Source: Dehalococcoidia bacterium (GTDB lineage Bacteria; Chloroflexota; Dehalococcoidia; Lucifugimonadales; JAGWBF01). From it: DNA of 33,617 nucleotides. Every line of letters begins with the position of its first letter. The stretch's first letter is position 1. Positions 7,799 through 15,543 of the stretch are shown piece after piece. The stretch spans positions 4,412-38,028 of the forward strand of contig JAGWBF010000005.1 of NCBI GenBank assembly GCA_021296025.1, read 5' to 3'. Below the pieces are notes generated by a model. That model was given only the letters and a program-made list of their open reading frames with translations, did not search any database and was not told the origin of the DNA. The position numbers and the translations under genes were made by a program.

Positions 7799-7846
7799 AG
7801 TGGGGCTGACCCCTCCACGTCAAACGGGTGTCATAGCACCTCCCTC

Positions 7847-9613
7847 TTACCGCGGGATGATGGGGAGGAGGATGTGGGAGGGGTATCTGGCGGAGTGGCA
7901 GATGGTCTGCTGGGCGGGTTCGCCCACGCTTCCTTCACCAAGACGGGCGCCCGTGTTCAGGTTGCGGTCGAAGCGCGGGAAGTTGCTGCTGGATATCTCC
8001 AGGCGCACCCTGTGACCCGCCCTGAACAGGTAGCTGGTGGCGCACAGATCGATGCTGTACTTGTACACCTGTTTGGACACTATGAGAGAAGGGGATGACC
8101 GGGAGTCCCGGTAGCGGGCCCGGATGATGCCGTCCTGCAGGTTCCGCGCGTAGCCGTCGGGCTGCACATCCACCAACTTGGCGGTGAAGTCGGTGTCCAA
8201 TGCCGTTGATGCAGCGTAAAGCTCCACCACGATGGGCCCGGTAATCTCCATCTCCTCTCGCAACGGCTCCGATGTGTACACAAGAACATCGGGGCGGGAC
8301 TCCACGGGCCTCTGGTCGAACACCCCCTGGGGGATGATCAGCGTCGCCCCGCCCTGGGTAGGCACCGGGTCGGCCGGGTCGTAAACGTAGGAGTCAGCTT
8401 CCTCCTCAACCGGCTGCTCCAGAGAGAGGGTACCGCCTCCATCGGCGGTGTTGGCATCGCCCTGGCTGTGCAGGTAGAAGGGTGTGTACCTGGTGCGGGC
8501 CAGGGGCCACTCCCACTCCCGGCGCCACCGGTTCTCCCCCATGACGAATATAGACACCGGCGGCTCATCCATGACACCCGTCGGCTGGTCCTTCAGCCAG
8601 TGGTCGAACCAGCCAAGCTGCATCTCATGTATGGACACCACAGCGTGGAGGCCGAAGTCGGCCTCCCCTGCCCCCTTGGACGTGGGCACGCTGTAGGGGA
8701 GCAGGTGGGCCCAAGGGCCGATGAACAGCTTCTGGCTGGCCCGGGCCAGGGGGTCGGGACACCTCTCGGTGATAGCGGAGAAGGCGTTGAGCGCACCCTC
8801 CAGGAAGATGTCGTACCAGGAGCTGATGTGGAGCATGGGCACGGTTATGCCCGCCAGGTTGTCCAGCAGGTTGATGCTCCTCCAGTAGGGGCCGTCGTTG
8901 GCGTTTGCCATGTAGTCGCCAAAGTAGGGAGCAGCATCCTTGAGGCGCTCGATCCAGTCGTTCAAGGGAAGGTGGGCGTACGCCTCGGCGGTTAAAGGCA
9001 TGGCGAAGTTGTTGCCCGCCTCGACGTAGCTGTCTATGGTCGCTATCTGGTCCCCCAAGCCCCTGCGCGTCAGGGTGTTGCGACCTTTGTGGATTGCGTA
9101 GGGCACCATCCAACCCCACTCCATTGCGCCTCCGGTGTGATACACCCAGCTGTCGTGAAAGCTGGCTGAGGCCGATATCGGGGACATGGCCTTAAGGTGG
9201 GGAGGAAGGGGGTTGCTCTGGGACAGCAGGTACTGGGTTGCCCCCAGGTAGGACTGCCCTATGGTGCCCACCTTGCCGTTGGACCAGGGCAGGGCGGCGG
9301 CCCACTCCACGGTATCGTACCCGTCCCTGGCTTCGTCAATCAGGGGGTAGTAGTTGTCCCCCTCGGACTCGAAGCGCGCCCGGCAGTCCTGGTTGACTAC
9401 CACATAGCCGTGGCTGGCGAAGAACCGGGGAGAGCGGTTCTCATCGTTGGACGTGGACTCTTTGCCGTAGGGGCCCCTGTTGACCAGCACAGGGAATGTG
9501 CCTGGAGCGTCGGGGCGAAGGATGTCCGCCTTGAGCACGGTCCCGTCCCGCATGGCTGCCGGCACGTTCTTCTCGACGATTACCTTGTACTGGTCTGCCA
9601 GGGGATTCACCAT
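7847..9613 (-). CDS. CocE/NonD-family hydrolase (X-Pro acyl-esterase type)
   Basis: A 588-residue serine hydrolase of the CocE/X-Pro dipeptidyl-peptidase superfamily, acting on an ester or amide of unknown identity. The nucleophile elbow GQSYLG places the serine at about residue 121. SSWYDIF and GPWAH supply the expected aspartate and histidine. A jelly-roll C-terminal domain follows, with YDPADPVPTQGG as a typical marker. No signal peptide is visible, so the enzyme is probably cytoplasmic. The frame is open to 9733, but ATG 9613 has AGGGAG seven bases upstream, and residues after it match the family's usual N-terminus. It converges with the PLD-ATPase gene, with 48 bases between them, and diverges from the radical SAM gene. 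The substrate cannot be inferred from its neighbours. Confidence 0.9.
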   Translation of the reverse strand: MVNPLADQYKVIVEKNVPAAMRDGTVLKADILRPDAPGTFPVLVNRGPYGKESTSNDENRSPRFFASHGYVVVNQDCRARFESEGDNYYPLIDEARDGYDTVEWAAALPWSNGKVGTIGQSYLGATQYLLSQSNPLPPHLKAMSPISASASFHDSWVYHTGGAMEWGWMVPYAIHKGRNTLTRRGLGDQIATIDSYVEAGNNFAMPLTAEAYAHLPLNDWIERLKDAAPYFGDYMANANDGPYWRSINLLDNLAGITVPMLHISSWYDIFLEGALNAFSAITERCPDPLARASQKLFIGPWAHLLPYSVPTSKGAGEADFGLHAVVSIHEMQLGWFDHWLKDQPTGVMDEPPVSIFVMGENRWRREWEWPLARTRYTPFYLHSQGDANTADGGGTLSLEQPVEEEADSYVYDPADPVPTQGGATLIIPQGVFDQRPVESRPDVLVYTSEPLREEMEITGPIVVELYAASTALDTDFTAKLVDVQPDGYARNLQDGIIRARYRDSRSSPSLIVSKQVYKYSIDLCATSYLFRAGHRVRLEISSSNFPRFDRNLNTGARLGEGSVGEPAQQTICHSARYPSHILLPIIPR

Positions 9614-9797
9614 GTATGTCTCCCTATCGTATTCGAAAGTTCTACCAGCATATTGCCCTGCCCCAGGTGCGTCAACAAAGGCGATTCCCAAGGACAGCCG
9701 CTGACATCCGCCCCTGGACAGGACGGTTGGCATGGCTGTCTAATTAGAACACATGATCGCACACTAGTAAGCAGGGACCAAACTTGGGAGCTTGATT

Positions 9798-10694
9798 ATG
9801 GGTGCCATCGAATACACTGAAAAACACGCCTCAGGGGCGCTGAACCGGGTGCAGGGCATGGACTTCAAGTGGTCTTTGAACCCCTACCAAGGGTGCGCCC
9901 ATGACTGCCACTACTGCTTTGCACGCCGCTACCACTACCTGATGGACCTCAACCCCGACTCGGACTTCTCCGGCTCGGTGCTGATAAAGACTAACCTGCC
10001 TGAGCTGCTGACCCGCCAGGTATCCAGCCCCTCATGGAAGAGGGAGACCATAGCCATCGGGACCTCTACGGACCCGTACCAGCCCATCGAAGGCAAATAC
10101 CGGCTGACCCGCCGGTGCCTGGAAGTGCTGGCAGTCAGGAAGAATCCCATGTTCCTGGTCACCAAGGGAACCCTGGCGCTAAGGGATGCCGACCTCCTGG
10201 CCCAGCTAACCAGGGAGGCTGAAGGGGCCGTGTGCTTCAGCATAACGACCATGGACGAGAAGATATGGCGCAAGCTGGAGCCGGGAACACCGCCTCCCAG
10301 GAAGAGGCTGCAGGTCCTGGAAAAGCTGGTCAAGTCCGGCGTGAATGCCGGAGTGCTTGTGGCCCCCATTGTCCCGGGTGTCACCGACGATGAAGCCGGT
10401 CTGTCCGAAGTCGTCCGCCAAGCCTCGGAGCACGGCGCCAGGTTTCTGAGCGGCAGCATCCTGCACCTGAAGGAGGGCACCAAGGGGCATTTCTTCAACT
10501 TCCTGAAAGCCAACTACCCTCGCCTCGTGATGCCGTACAGGGGGCTGTATCCGGGCGCCTACCCCCCGCGCCGGATGAAAGAGCAGGTGTGGAACACCAT
10601 CAACGAGCTCAAGAGCACCTATGACCTCCAGGACCGGCCTCCCAGGTCGGCGGCGCCTCCGCCGACCTACCAGTACCAAATGGCTCTGGCCTAG
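9798..10694 (+). CDS. Radical SAM protein, spore-photoproduct-lyase-like
   Basis: A 298-residue radical SAM protein. The cluster motif CAHDCHYC (C33, C37, C40) has the CxxxCxxC spacing that binds a 4Fe-4S cluster and SAM. NPYQGCAHDCHYC and GTSTDPYQP mark the SplB/Rv2578c-like branch, often annotated as a DNA repair photolyase of the radical SAM type. True spore photoproduct lyase needs a further conserved cysteine, which I could not place with confidence, so lyase activity is unproven. ATG 9798 has GGGAG seven bases upstream; a TTG at 9792 is too close to that site. It diverges from the CocE gene across 184 bases that must hold both promoters. No partner gene is evident. Confidence 0.85.
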   Translation: MGAIEYTEKHASGALNRVQGMDFKWSLNPYQGCAHDCHYCFARRYHYLMDLNPDSDFSGSVLIKTNLPELLTRQVSSPSWKRETIAIGTSTDPYQPIEGKYRLTRRCLEVLAVRKNPMFLVTKGTLALRDADLLAQLTREAEGAVCFSITTMDEKIWRKLEPGTPPPRKRLQVLEKLVKSGVNAGVLVAPIVPGVTDDEAGLSEVVRQASEHGARFLSGSILHLKEGTKGHFFNFLKANYPRLVMPYRGLYPGAYPPRRMKEQVWNTINELKSTYDLQDRPPRSAAPPPTYQYQMALA

Positions 10695-10761
10695 TCCACC
10701 CTCCCCTTTAGTCCCCTGTCTCTGGGGGTCCTTATGTCCCTCCTCCCCTGCCCTTCCCTTC

Positions 10762-10786
10762 ATTGCGGGGGAGGCCGCAATGACGA
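10762..10786. repeat. Diverged copy of the hairpin repeat
   Basis: ATTGCGG and CCGCAAT form a 7-bp stem around a GGGAGG loop, followed by TGACGA. Stem and tail match the copies at 2629 and 10876, but the loop differs. Stem conservation with a changed loop suggests that the structure is what is kept. Confidence 0.6.
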
Positions 10787-10875
10787 AAGGCGTGCCAGGG
10801 AGCAGATTGCCAATTGTCCTGCGTAGTGTCGGCTGCGATAGTGGAACAGGTCTGGATACCGGCAATGCTCCGTCC

Positions 10876-10903
10876 TGGATTGCGGCCTTCGCCGCAATGA
10901 CGA
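10876..10903. repeat. 28-bp interspersed hairpin repeat, copy 2
   Basis: Exact match to 2629-2656, including the 8-bp stem, the CTTC loop and the TGACGA tail. It lies within the non-coding stretch between the radical SAM gene and priA. Confidence 0.8.
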
Positions 10904-10922
10904 TATGCCCGATGGGTGGTGG

Positions 10923-10973
10923 CCCCGTATCGAGTACGGGGTAGGCTCTACGCCGGTGTGACGAAAGGCGTAG
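10923..10973. repeat. Two adjacent stem-loops
   Basis: CCCCGTA (10923-10929) pairs with TACGGGG (10935-10941) around a 5-base loop. CTACGCC (10948-10954) pairs with GGCGTAG (10967-10973) around a 12-base loop that contains TGACGA. Neither has a T-tract, so they are not obvious terminators. They extend the hairpin cluster of this gap. Confidence 0.55.
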
Positions 10974-11075
10974 CAAGATGGAGGGCTGGGCTTGAGGAAG
11001 ACCATGCTGTGGCTCCCCGCCGTGCTGTAGGCCTGGGCCGCCCCGTCATTGCAGCGGACGGGATGAGGCAGTGGG

Positions 11076-13502
11076 CTACAGGGTGCTTACAGGGTCCACA
11101 TCCACTGTCCAGCCGTCAGGCAGCCCCGTCCCTTCTATGAGGCTGTGCAACTCCCGTCCCCTCAGCACCAGGTGCCAGCGGAACTGGCCCCGGACGCGCT
11201 CCCTGTAGGCTGGAGCAGGCCCCAGCACATCGATATCGGTAACTCCAGTGGCATCTATCCTGCGTAGCAGGGCCCGCTTCAGCCTCTCGGCTTCCTTCTG
11301 GCACTGGTCGGGGTTGGTGTGGGTGTACACCATGTTGACCAGATCACAGTAGGGGGGCTGCCTCAGCTCCCGGCGGTTGTCCACCTCCCGGCGGTACATC
11401 TCCAGGTAGTCCTGGGCTGCTGCTGCCTCAACAGCATAGTGCTCCGGGTTGTAGGTCTGGATGATCACTCTTCCGGGGGCATCGCCCCGGCCCGCTCTGC
11501 CGGCAACCTGGCAAAGGAGCTGGAAGGTGCGCTCCCCGGCCCGGAAATCGGGCAGGTTCATCCCAACATCGGCCAAGACCACGCCCACCAGGGTGACGTT
11601 GGGCAGGTGAAGGCCCTTGGCTATCATCTGGGTGCCAACCAGCACTTGGGCATCCCCCTTCAGGTAGTCAGCCAGTATACGTTGGTGGGCGTCGGCGGAC
11701 GGTGCGGCATCCCGGTCCCAGCGGACGACCTTGACTCCCGGGAGGAGCCCTTCCAGCTCATCCACAACCCGCTGGGTGCCCAGCCCAAGGTAACGTATGT
11801 GCTCGCTTCCGCAAGCCGGACATGTGCGCCGCAGGTTAGAACGCCGGCTGCAAAGGTGACACAGCAGCTTCTTGGTGGTGGTGTGGTAGATCAGGGTGGA
11901 GCCGCAGGTGCGGCACTTCAGGGTGTGGCCGCAGTCCCTGCACTGGATGATGGTGGCGGCGCCCCGGCGATTCAGGTACAGGATTGCCTGCTCCCGGCGG
12001 CCGAGGCACTCGGCCAGCTCATCGGCTAACTCCCTGCTAAAAATGCTCCGGTTTCCGGCTTTGAGCTCCTCCCGCATGTCGCACACCTGGGCTTCGGCCA
12101 GGCTTCCCGGAGAGGATGATGGCCCGGCGGAGACCCTTTCAGGGAGGCGATGCAGGGTCAGCTCGCCCATGGAAGCGCGGAAGTAGGTGCACACATCGGG
12201 GGTAGCGCTTCCGGCTACGAACACAGCACCTTCCAGGGCCGCCCGTTTCAGGGCCACCTCCCGGGCATGATAGCGGGGCGCGGCATCGACCTGCTTGTAG
12301 GCCCATTCGTGCTCTTCGTCCATTACGATGAGGCCCAGCTTGGGCACAGGGGCAAAGACGGCACTGCGGGGCCCTACAACCACATCGTACTTGCCGTGCT
12401 TGATTCCCCACCACTGGTCCAGGCGCTGTCGTGGGGTGAGCTGGCTGTGCAGGAGGGCAACCCTGCCGGGAAAGCGCTGGTTGAGCCGGTGCAGGGTCTG
12501 GGGGGTGAGGGCGATCTCCGGCACCAGGAATATGCCCTGCCTGTCCAGGGACACGCACCGCTCCAGCGCCCGTAGGTAAACTTCGGTCTTCCCGCTGCCG
12601 GTTACGCCGTAGAGCAGGTGCTGACTGTCGGACGAAACGCCATCCAGGGCCTCGGTAATGGAGGAAAGGGCTTCCTCTTGATGGGCTGTAAGATGCTCTA
12701 CCATCTCAGTTCCGAGATCCGCCAGCGTTGCAGCGGGAGGATGCTCCTCCGTTCGGACCCACTCCCGGCCAGCTATGCCTCTTTCAAGCAGGGCCTTGAC
12801 GGCAGGCGGGCCGAAGCTCTTGTTAGCTGTAACTGTGGGAACAGGTCCACCGGCTTCCAGCATGTAGGTGTAAAGGTCGGCGGCTTTGCCAGTTAAATCG
12901 TGGGGCTTGTACTGGCCATCAGCGCCTTCCCTGGACGATAGGGGAAGACACAGGTGGGTGGCGGTTCGATGGATTGCCTTGGGCCTGGGCAACTCCCAGC
13001 GACGTGCCAAGTTGCCCCTGGTCAGCATCCGGCGGAGAACGCTGACGTAGCTCTTCCCCAGGCCCTTCAACAGGTCCCTGTCCTCCACCTCTTCGGCCTC
13101 GCCGAACCTGCTCAGGACCGTCTGCTCGCTCTCACCAAGCCCTTCTGCGTCCAGGGATGATGACCTGCGCAGGTAGGAGCGCACTTGGCCTTCGAACTGG
13201 TAGGGCAGATGCATAGCTGCCGCTTCGTATAGGGACGAAAGGTAGTGCTGGCTGATCCACCGGGCCAGGTCCAGGGAGGCTGGGGTAAGCAGGGGACAGG
13301 GTCCCACGACGGACCGGATATCCTTTGTGTAGTAGGAGTCGGGCTGGGACACCTTCTCGAAGATGATTCCCTTGACCAGCCTGCTCCCCAAAGGCGCCCA
13401 CACCAGGTTCCCTGCTTCGGCATCCATACCTGCCGGCACCGAGTAGGACAGGGTCCTGTTAGGACCCATGGGGGCATCGACAGCAACTTCGACGAAGCTC
13501 AT
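11076..13502 (-). CDS. priA: Primosomal protein N' (replication restart helicase)
   Basis: PriA recognises stalled forks and reloads the replicative helicase. The protein has 808 residues from ATG 13502. The N-terminal DNA-binding domain starts VEVAVDAPMGPNRTLSYSVP. The helicase core has Walker A YGVTGSGKTEVYL, a DEEH box (VMDEEHEWAYKQ) and a QVAGRAGRG motif VI. The zinc-binding module between the helicase lobes has the expected cysteine pairs CRDC, CRTC, CHLC and CPAC, so all eight ligands are present. The frame is open to 13544, but MSFVEVAVDAPMG is the family-like start. Length is normal. It lies downstream of rplS on the same strand with 158 bases between them. Confidence 0.97.
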   Translation of the reverse strand: MSFVEVAVDAPMGPNRTLSYSVPAGMDAEAGNLVWAPLGSRLVKGIIFEKVSQPDSYYTKDIRSVVGPCPLLTPASLDLARWISQHYLSSLYEAAAMHLPYQFEGQVRSYLRRSSSLDAEGLGESEQTVLSRFGEAEEVEDRDLLKGLGKSYVSVLRRMLTRGNLARRWELPRPKAIHRTATHLCLPLSSREGADGQYKPHDLTGKAADLYTYMLEAGGPVPTVTANKSFGPPAVKALLERGIAGREWVRTEEHPPAATLADLGTEMVEHLTAHQEEALSSITEALDGVSSDSQHLLYGVTGSGKTEVYLRALERCVSLDRQGIFLVPEIALTPQTLHRLNQRFPGRVALLHSQLTPRQRLDQWWGIKHGKYDVVVGPRSAVFAPVPKLGLIVMDEEHEWAYKQVDAAPRYHAREVALKRAALEGAVFVAGSATPDVCTYFRASMGELTLHRLPERVSAGPSSSPGSLAEAQVCDMREELKAGNRSIFSRELADELAECLGRREQAILYLNRRGAATIIQCRDCGHTLKCRTCGSTLIYHTTTKKLLCHLCSRRSNLRRTCPACGSEHIRYLGLGTQRVVDELEGLLPGVKVVRWDRDAAPSADAHQRILADYLKGDAQVLVGTQMIAKGLHLPNVTLVGVVLADVGMNLPDFRAGERTFQLLCQVAGRAGRGDAPGRVIIQTYNPEHYAVEAAAAQDYLEMYRREVDNRRELRQPPYCDLVNMVYTHTNPDQCQKEAERLKRALLRRIDATGVTDIDVLGPAPAYRERVRGQFRWHLVLRGRELHSLIEGTGLPDGWTVDVDPVSTL

Positions 13503-13660
13503 ACGAGGCCAGTCTCCACAGGGTGACCGGTGATGCTGAGGCACAATGCCAAACGGCAGCTAGTTCTCATCAGCGGGAGATGGAGGGGTATCGAAAAGAG
13601 TCTTGGGGAATGTCGCGAGGGAGGTCTGTGCGCCGGGACCGGGTGCCAGCGGGCTCGGTC

Positions 13661-14032
13661 CTAGGAAGACCCCTTCTTGCCCTTGGGGCCGAACTGGGAG
13701 CGTTCCTTGATGCGGGCAGCCCTGCCCGACAGGCCCCGCAGGTAGTACAGCTTGGCCCGGCGGACCGCGCCCTGCCGGACAACCTCTACCGAATCCAGCA
13801 GCGGGGAGTGTACGGGGAAGGTGCGCTCCACACCGACGTTGTAGGTGACCCTTCGGACGGTGAAGGTGCTTCCAATGCCGCCTTCCCGCCGGCGGATAAC
13901 CACACCCTGGAACGCCTGGATGCGCTCTCGTTCACCTTCCCGAACCCGGAAGTTGACCTTGACGGTATCTCCGGGGAGGAACTCCTGCACCTTGGGGTTG
14001 GGTGTAAAGTCGATTAGAGCGCGTGCATCCAT
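13661..14032 (-). CDS. rplS: 50S ribosomal protein L19
   Basis: A 123-residue protein of the large ribosomal subunit, located near the interface with the small subunit. Family motifs include FLPGDTVKVNFRVREGERER, FQGVVIRRR, GIGSTFTVRR and VERTFPVHSP. LYYLRGLSGRAARIKER marks the C-terminus. ATG 14032 has AGAAG just upstream. In many bacteria rplS follows trmD in the rpsP-rimM-trmD-rplS operon; here trmD lies about 4 kb away on the opposite strand. A promoter of its own is predicted at 14072-14100. Length and sequence are ordinary. Confidence 0.98.
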   Translation of the reverse strand: MDARALIDFTPNPKVQEFLPGDTVKVNFRVREGERERIQAFQGVVIRRREGGIGSTFTVRRVTYNVGVERTFPVHSPLLDSVEVVRQGAVRRAKLYYLRGLSGRAARIKERSQFGPKGKKGSS

Positions 14033-14071
14033 GGTCTTCTAACATTCCTTGCGATTGGCTTTCAACGGCCT

Positions 14072-14100
14072 ATTCTACATTTATCCTTCGTTATAAGCAA
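14072..14100 (-). promoter_or_regulatory. Predicted promoter of rplS
   Basis: On the minus strand TTGCTT (14100-14095) and TAGAAT (14077-14072) are separated by 17 bases, in the gap between the NYN gene and rplS. It fits rplS being transcribed alone rather than from a trmD operon. The -35 match is weak. Confidence 0.4.
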
Positions 14101-14150
14101 GGTGATTCGGAAAAGGGGGAGGGGCATCGGCCTTACGACAGCTAACGAGA

Positions 14151-14774
14151 TTACCACTCTGGAGGTTTAATGATCTCACCACGGTCGTCTGATAGACGGT
14201 CCGGAAACTGGCTCTCCCTCATGTGGCGCTTGCGGATGCGCCTTATGTACGTGGCTGCATTGCGTAACGACTCTGGAATATATTTTTCGTCTGGGTCTGG
14301 GCTGACCAGTGTCATCTTGAGGTTTAGTTCATTCTTGACACACAGCATTGCCCCAGCGAAATCTGCATCATTTGATATCAGAACGGCTTGCTCATAATTT
14401 TCGGTTATAGCATCCATTAGCAGACGAGTGACCAAATTGACATCCGATCCCTTTTCCTCTGAATCTAGAACCTCTACGTACATGTCTGGCCGTGCAACCA
14501 GTGGTCGCGTCTTTGTTCTGGATCTAAACTGACCGAAATGTATAGTCAGATTGGGGATGGTTTGCAGTGCCCTCAAGTAAACTAACTGCCTTAAGCGAGA
14601 ACCCTCAGTGCCCGGGCGGTTGGATAAGTAAGCGGTGAAGTACTCTATTGACTGAATTTCGTCGTGAGGAAAAAGTGTTGTGGCCAGCCTACCGAGGTCG
14701 AGCCACTTAAATCCCGTGTTCTTGACCGCTCGGTAATAGAGATTGAAGCCATCAATATAGACGTTGGTGAGCAT
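14151..14774 (-). CDS. NYN-domain (PIN-like) ribonuclease
   Basis: A 207-residue protein of the NYN/LabA (DUF88) family, PIN-like metal-dependent RNases. The acidic residues that bind metal are visible: D8 in VYIDGFNLYY, E107 and D111 in EEKGSDVNL, and D136/D138 in ISNDADF. KGSDVNL and SNDADF are hallmarks of the group. The C-terminus is rich in arginine and lysine (RRIRKRHMR) and may contact RNA. By eye it is lower in G+C than rplS and priA. The start is ATG 14774, with no clear ribosome binding site. It has its own predicted promoter, and its 5' leader folds into two hairpins. Family members act in RNA processing, as toxins or in defence; which applies here is not known. Confidence 0.88.
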   Translation of the reverse strand: MLTNVYIDGFNLYYRAVKNTGFKWLDLGRLATTLFPHDEIQSIEYFTAYLSNRPGTEGSRLRQLVYLRALQTIPNLTIHFGQFRSRTKTRPLVARPDMYVEVLDSEEKGSDVNLVTRLLMDAITENYEQAVLISNDADFAGAMLCVKNELNLKMTLVSPDPDEKYIPESLRNAATYIRRIRKRHMRESQFPDRLSDDRGEIIKPPEW

Positions 14775-14789
14775 CTCGAGACAAAGATA

Positions 14790-14839
14790 GAGACCGCCCA
14801 GATGTGGGCGGTCTCGACCCTAGCGCCTAAGAGCTAGGG
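14790..14839 (-). promoter_or_regulatory. Double-hairpin 5' leader of the NYN gene
   Basis: Two stem-loops fill the leader. CCCTAGC (14818-14824) pairs with GCTAGGG (14833-14839) around an 8-base loop. GAGACCGCCCA (14790-14800) pairs with TGGGCGGTCTC (14805-14815), a perfect 11-bp stem with a 4-base loop. In the transcript the second hairpin is followed by a U-rich run and then the start codon 15 bases on, so it looks like a terminator or attenuator. Confidence 0.65.
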
Positions 14840-14853
14840 GGGGTACATAGCGC

Positions 14854-14883
14854 AATGTAACATTGCATTTACTACGATGTCAA
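14854..14883 (-). promoter_or_regulatory. Predicted promoter with overlapping palindrome, NYN gene
   Basis: A perfect TTGACA (14883-14878) and TACATT (14859-14854) are separated by 18 bases. An inverted repeat, GCAATG-TAA-CATTGC at 14852-14866, covers the -10 box and could be a repressor site. The predicted start near 14847 makes the leader about 73 bases long, nearly all of it in the two hairpins. Confidence 0.55.
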
Positions 14884-14953
14884 CTCATCGAGGGAAACGG
14901 GATTCTTCAGAAACGAAACATCGGACGTTTGCATTCCTGGGGGTTAAGCCCGG

Positions 14954-15499
14954 CTAGGAGGCCCTGTCCATGGCGATCATATCTTGAATCTGGTCCTCCA
15001 GGGCATCTGCTGAAAGTAAGCCCCCGAACTTCCGCACAATGTTGTGGCTGCGGTCCAGGAAGAAGGTGGTGGGGAAGCTAATCACATCGTATCGCTTGAA
15101 GATGTCCCCGTCGGGGTCAGCGCCGATGGCGTAGCTGATGCCCAGCTCGTTGATGAACTTCTGGCCCTCCTCCGCCGGGTCCACATCCACGAGCTGGATA
15201 CCGATAATGGTTACGCCTTCGTCGCGATACGTATGGGAAGCTTCTTCCAGGTCGGGCATCTCCTCCCGGCAGGGAGCGCAGGATGGATACCAGAAATTGA
15301 CCACCACCATCCGATCGGCGAAGCGCTCCAGGCTGATCTCCTCGCCGGCTTCATAGTTATCGTTGCCAAAGGCGGGGAAACTGAAGCTAGGCGCCGGTTC
15401 GCCTTCTGCGGAGCCTACGCAGGCGCCAGCCGCCAAGATAATGGCGGCGATCATAAGCATCCACCCTACCAGGCGCGACCTGTTCATTGATTCGACCAT
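14954..15499 (-). CDS. TlpA/ResA-like thioredoxin-fold lipoprotein
   Basis: A 181-residue extracytoplasmic thiol-disulfide oxidoreductase. A hydrophobic stretch at about residues 10-26 ends in GAC (C27), a possible but weak lipobox; it may instead be an uncleaved membrane anchor. The active site is WYPSCAPCREEMP (C74, C77), the TlpA/ResA type of CxxC. The cis-proline region is FPTTFF. Family members reduce apocytochrome c or serve other thiol chemistry outside the membrane. No cytochrome c maturation gene is near. ATG 15499 has AGAGGA ten bases upstream; ATG 15487 is an alternative. Function is secure only at the level of redox protein. Confidence 0.88.
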   Translation of the reverse strand: MVESMNRSRLVGWMLMIAAIILAAGACVGSAEGEPAPSFSFPAFGNDNYEAGEEISLERFADRMVVVNFWYPSCAPCREEMPDLEEASHTYRDEGVTIIGIQLVDVDPAEEGQKFINELGISYAIGADPDGDIFKRYDVISFPTTFFLDRSHNIVRKFGGLLSADALEDQIQDMIAMDRAS

Positions 15500-15543
15500 T
15501 GCAGCGCTATCCTCTAAATATCCTTCTACCCACTATTCTACCT

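Larger units (their letters stand above)
10695..11075. other. Non-coding, hairpin-rich intergenic region
   Basis: About 380 bases without a supportable gene between the radical SAM gene and the 3' end of priA. It holds an exact copy of the 28-bp hairpin repeat, a diverged copy, and two further stem-loops. The string TGACGAAAGGCGT occurs twice, near 10781 and 10959. CGTCATTGC near 11044 looks like another fragment of the same repeat. It resembles a mosaic of decayed short palindromic repeats. Confidence 0.7.

Noticed and set aside
13636..13661. GGACCG...CGGTCC inverted repeat at the rplS stop codon
   Set aside because: The 6-bp stem has a large loop and no T-tract, so I did not call a terminator.
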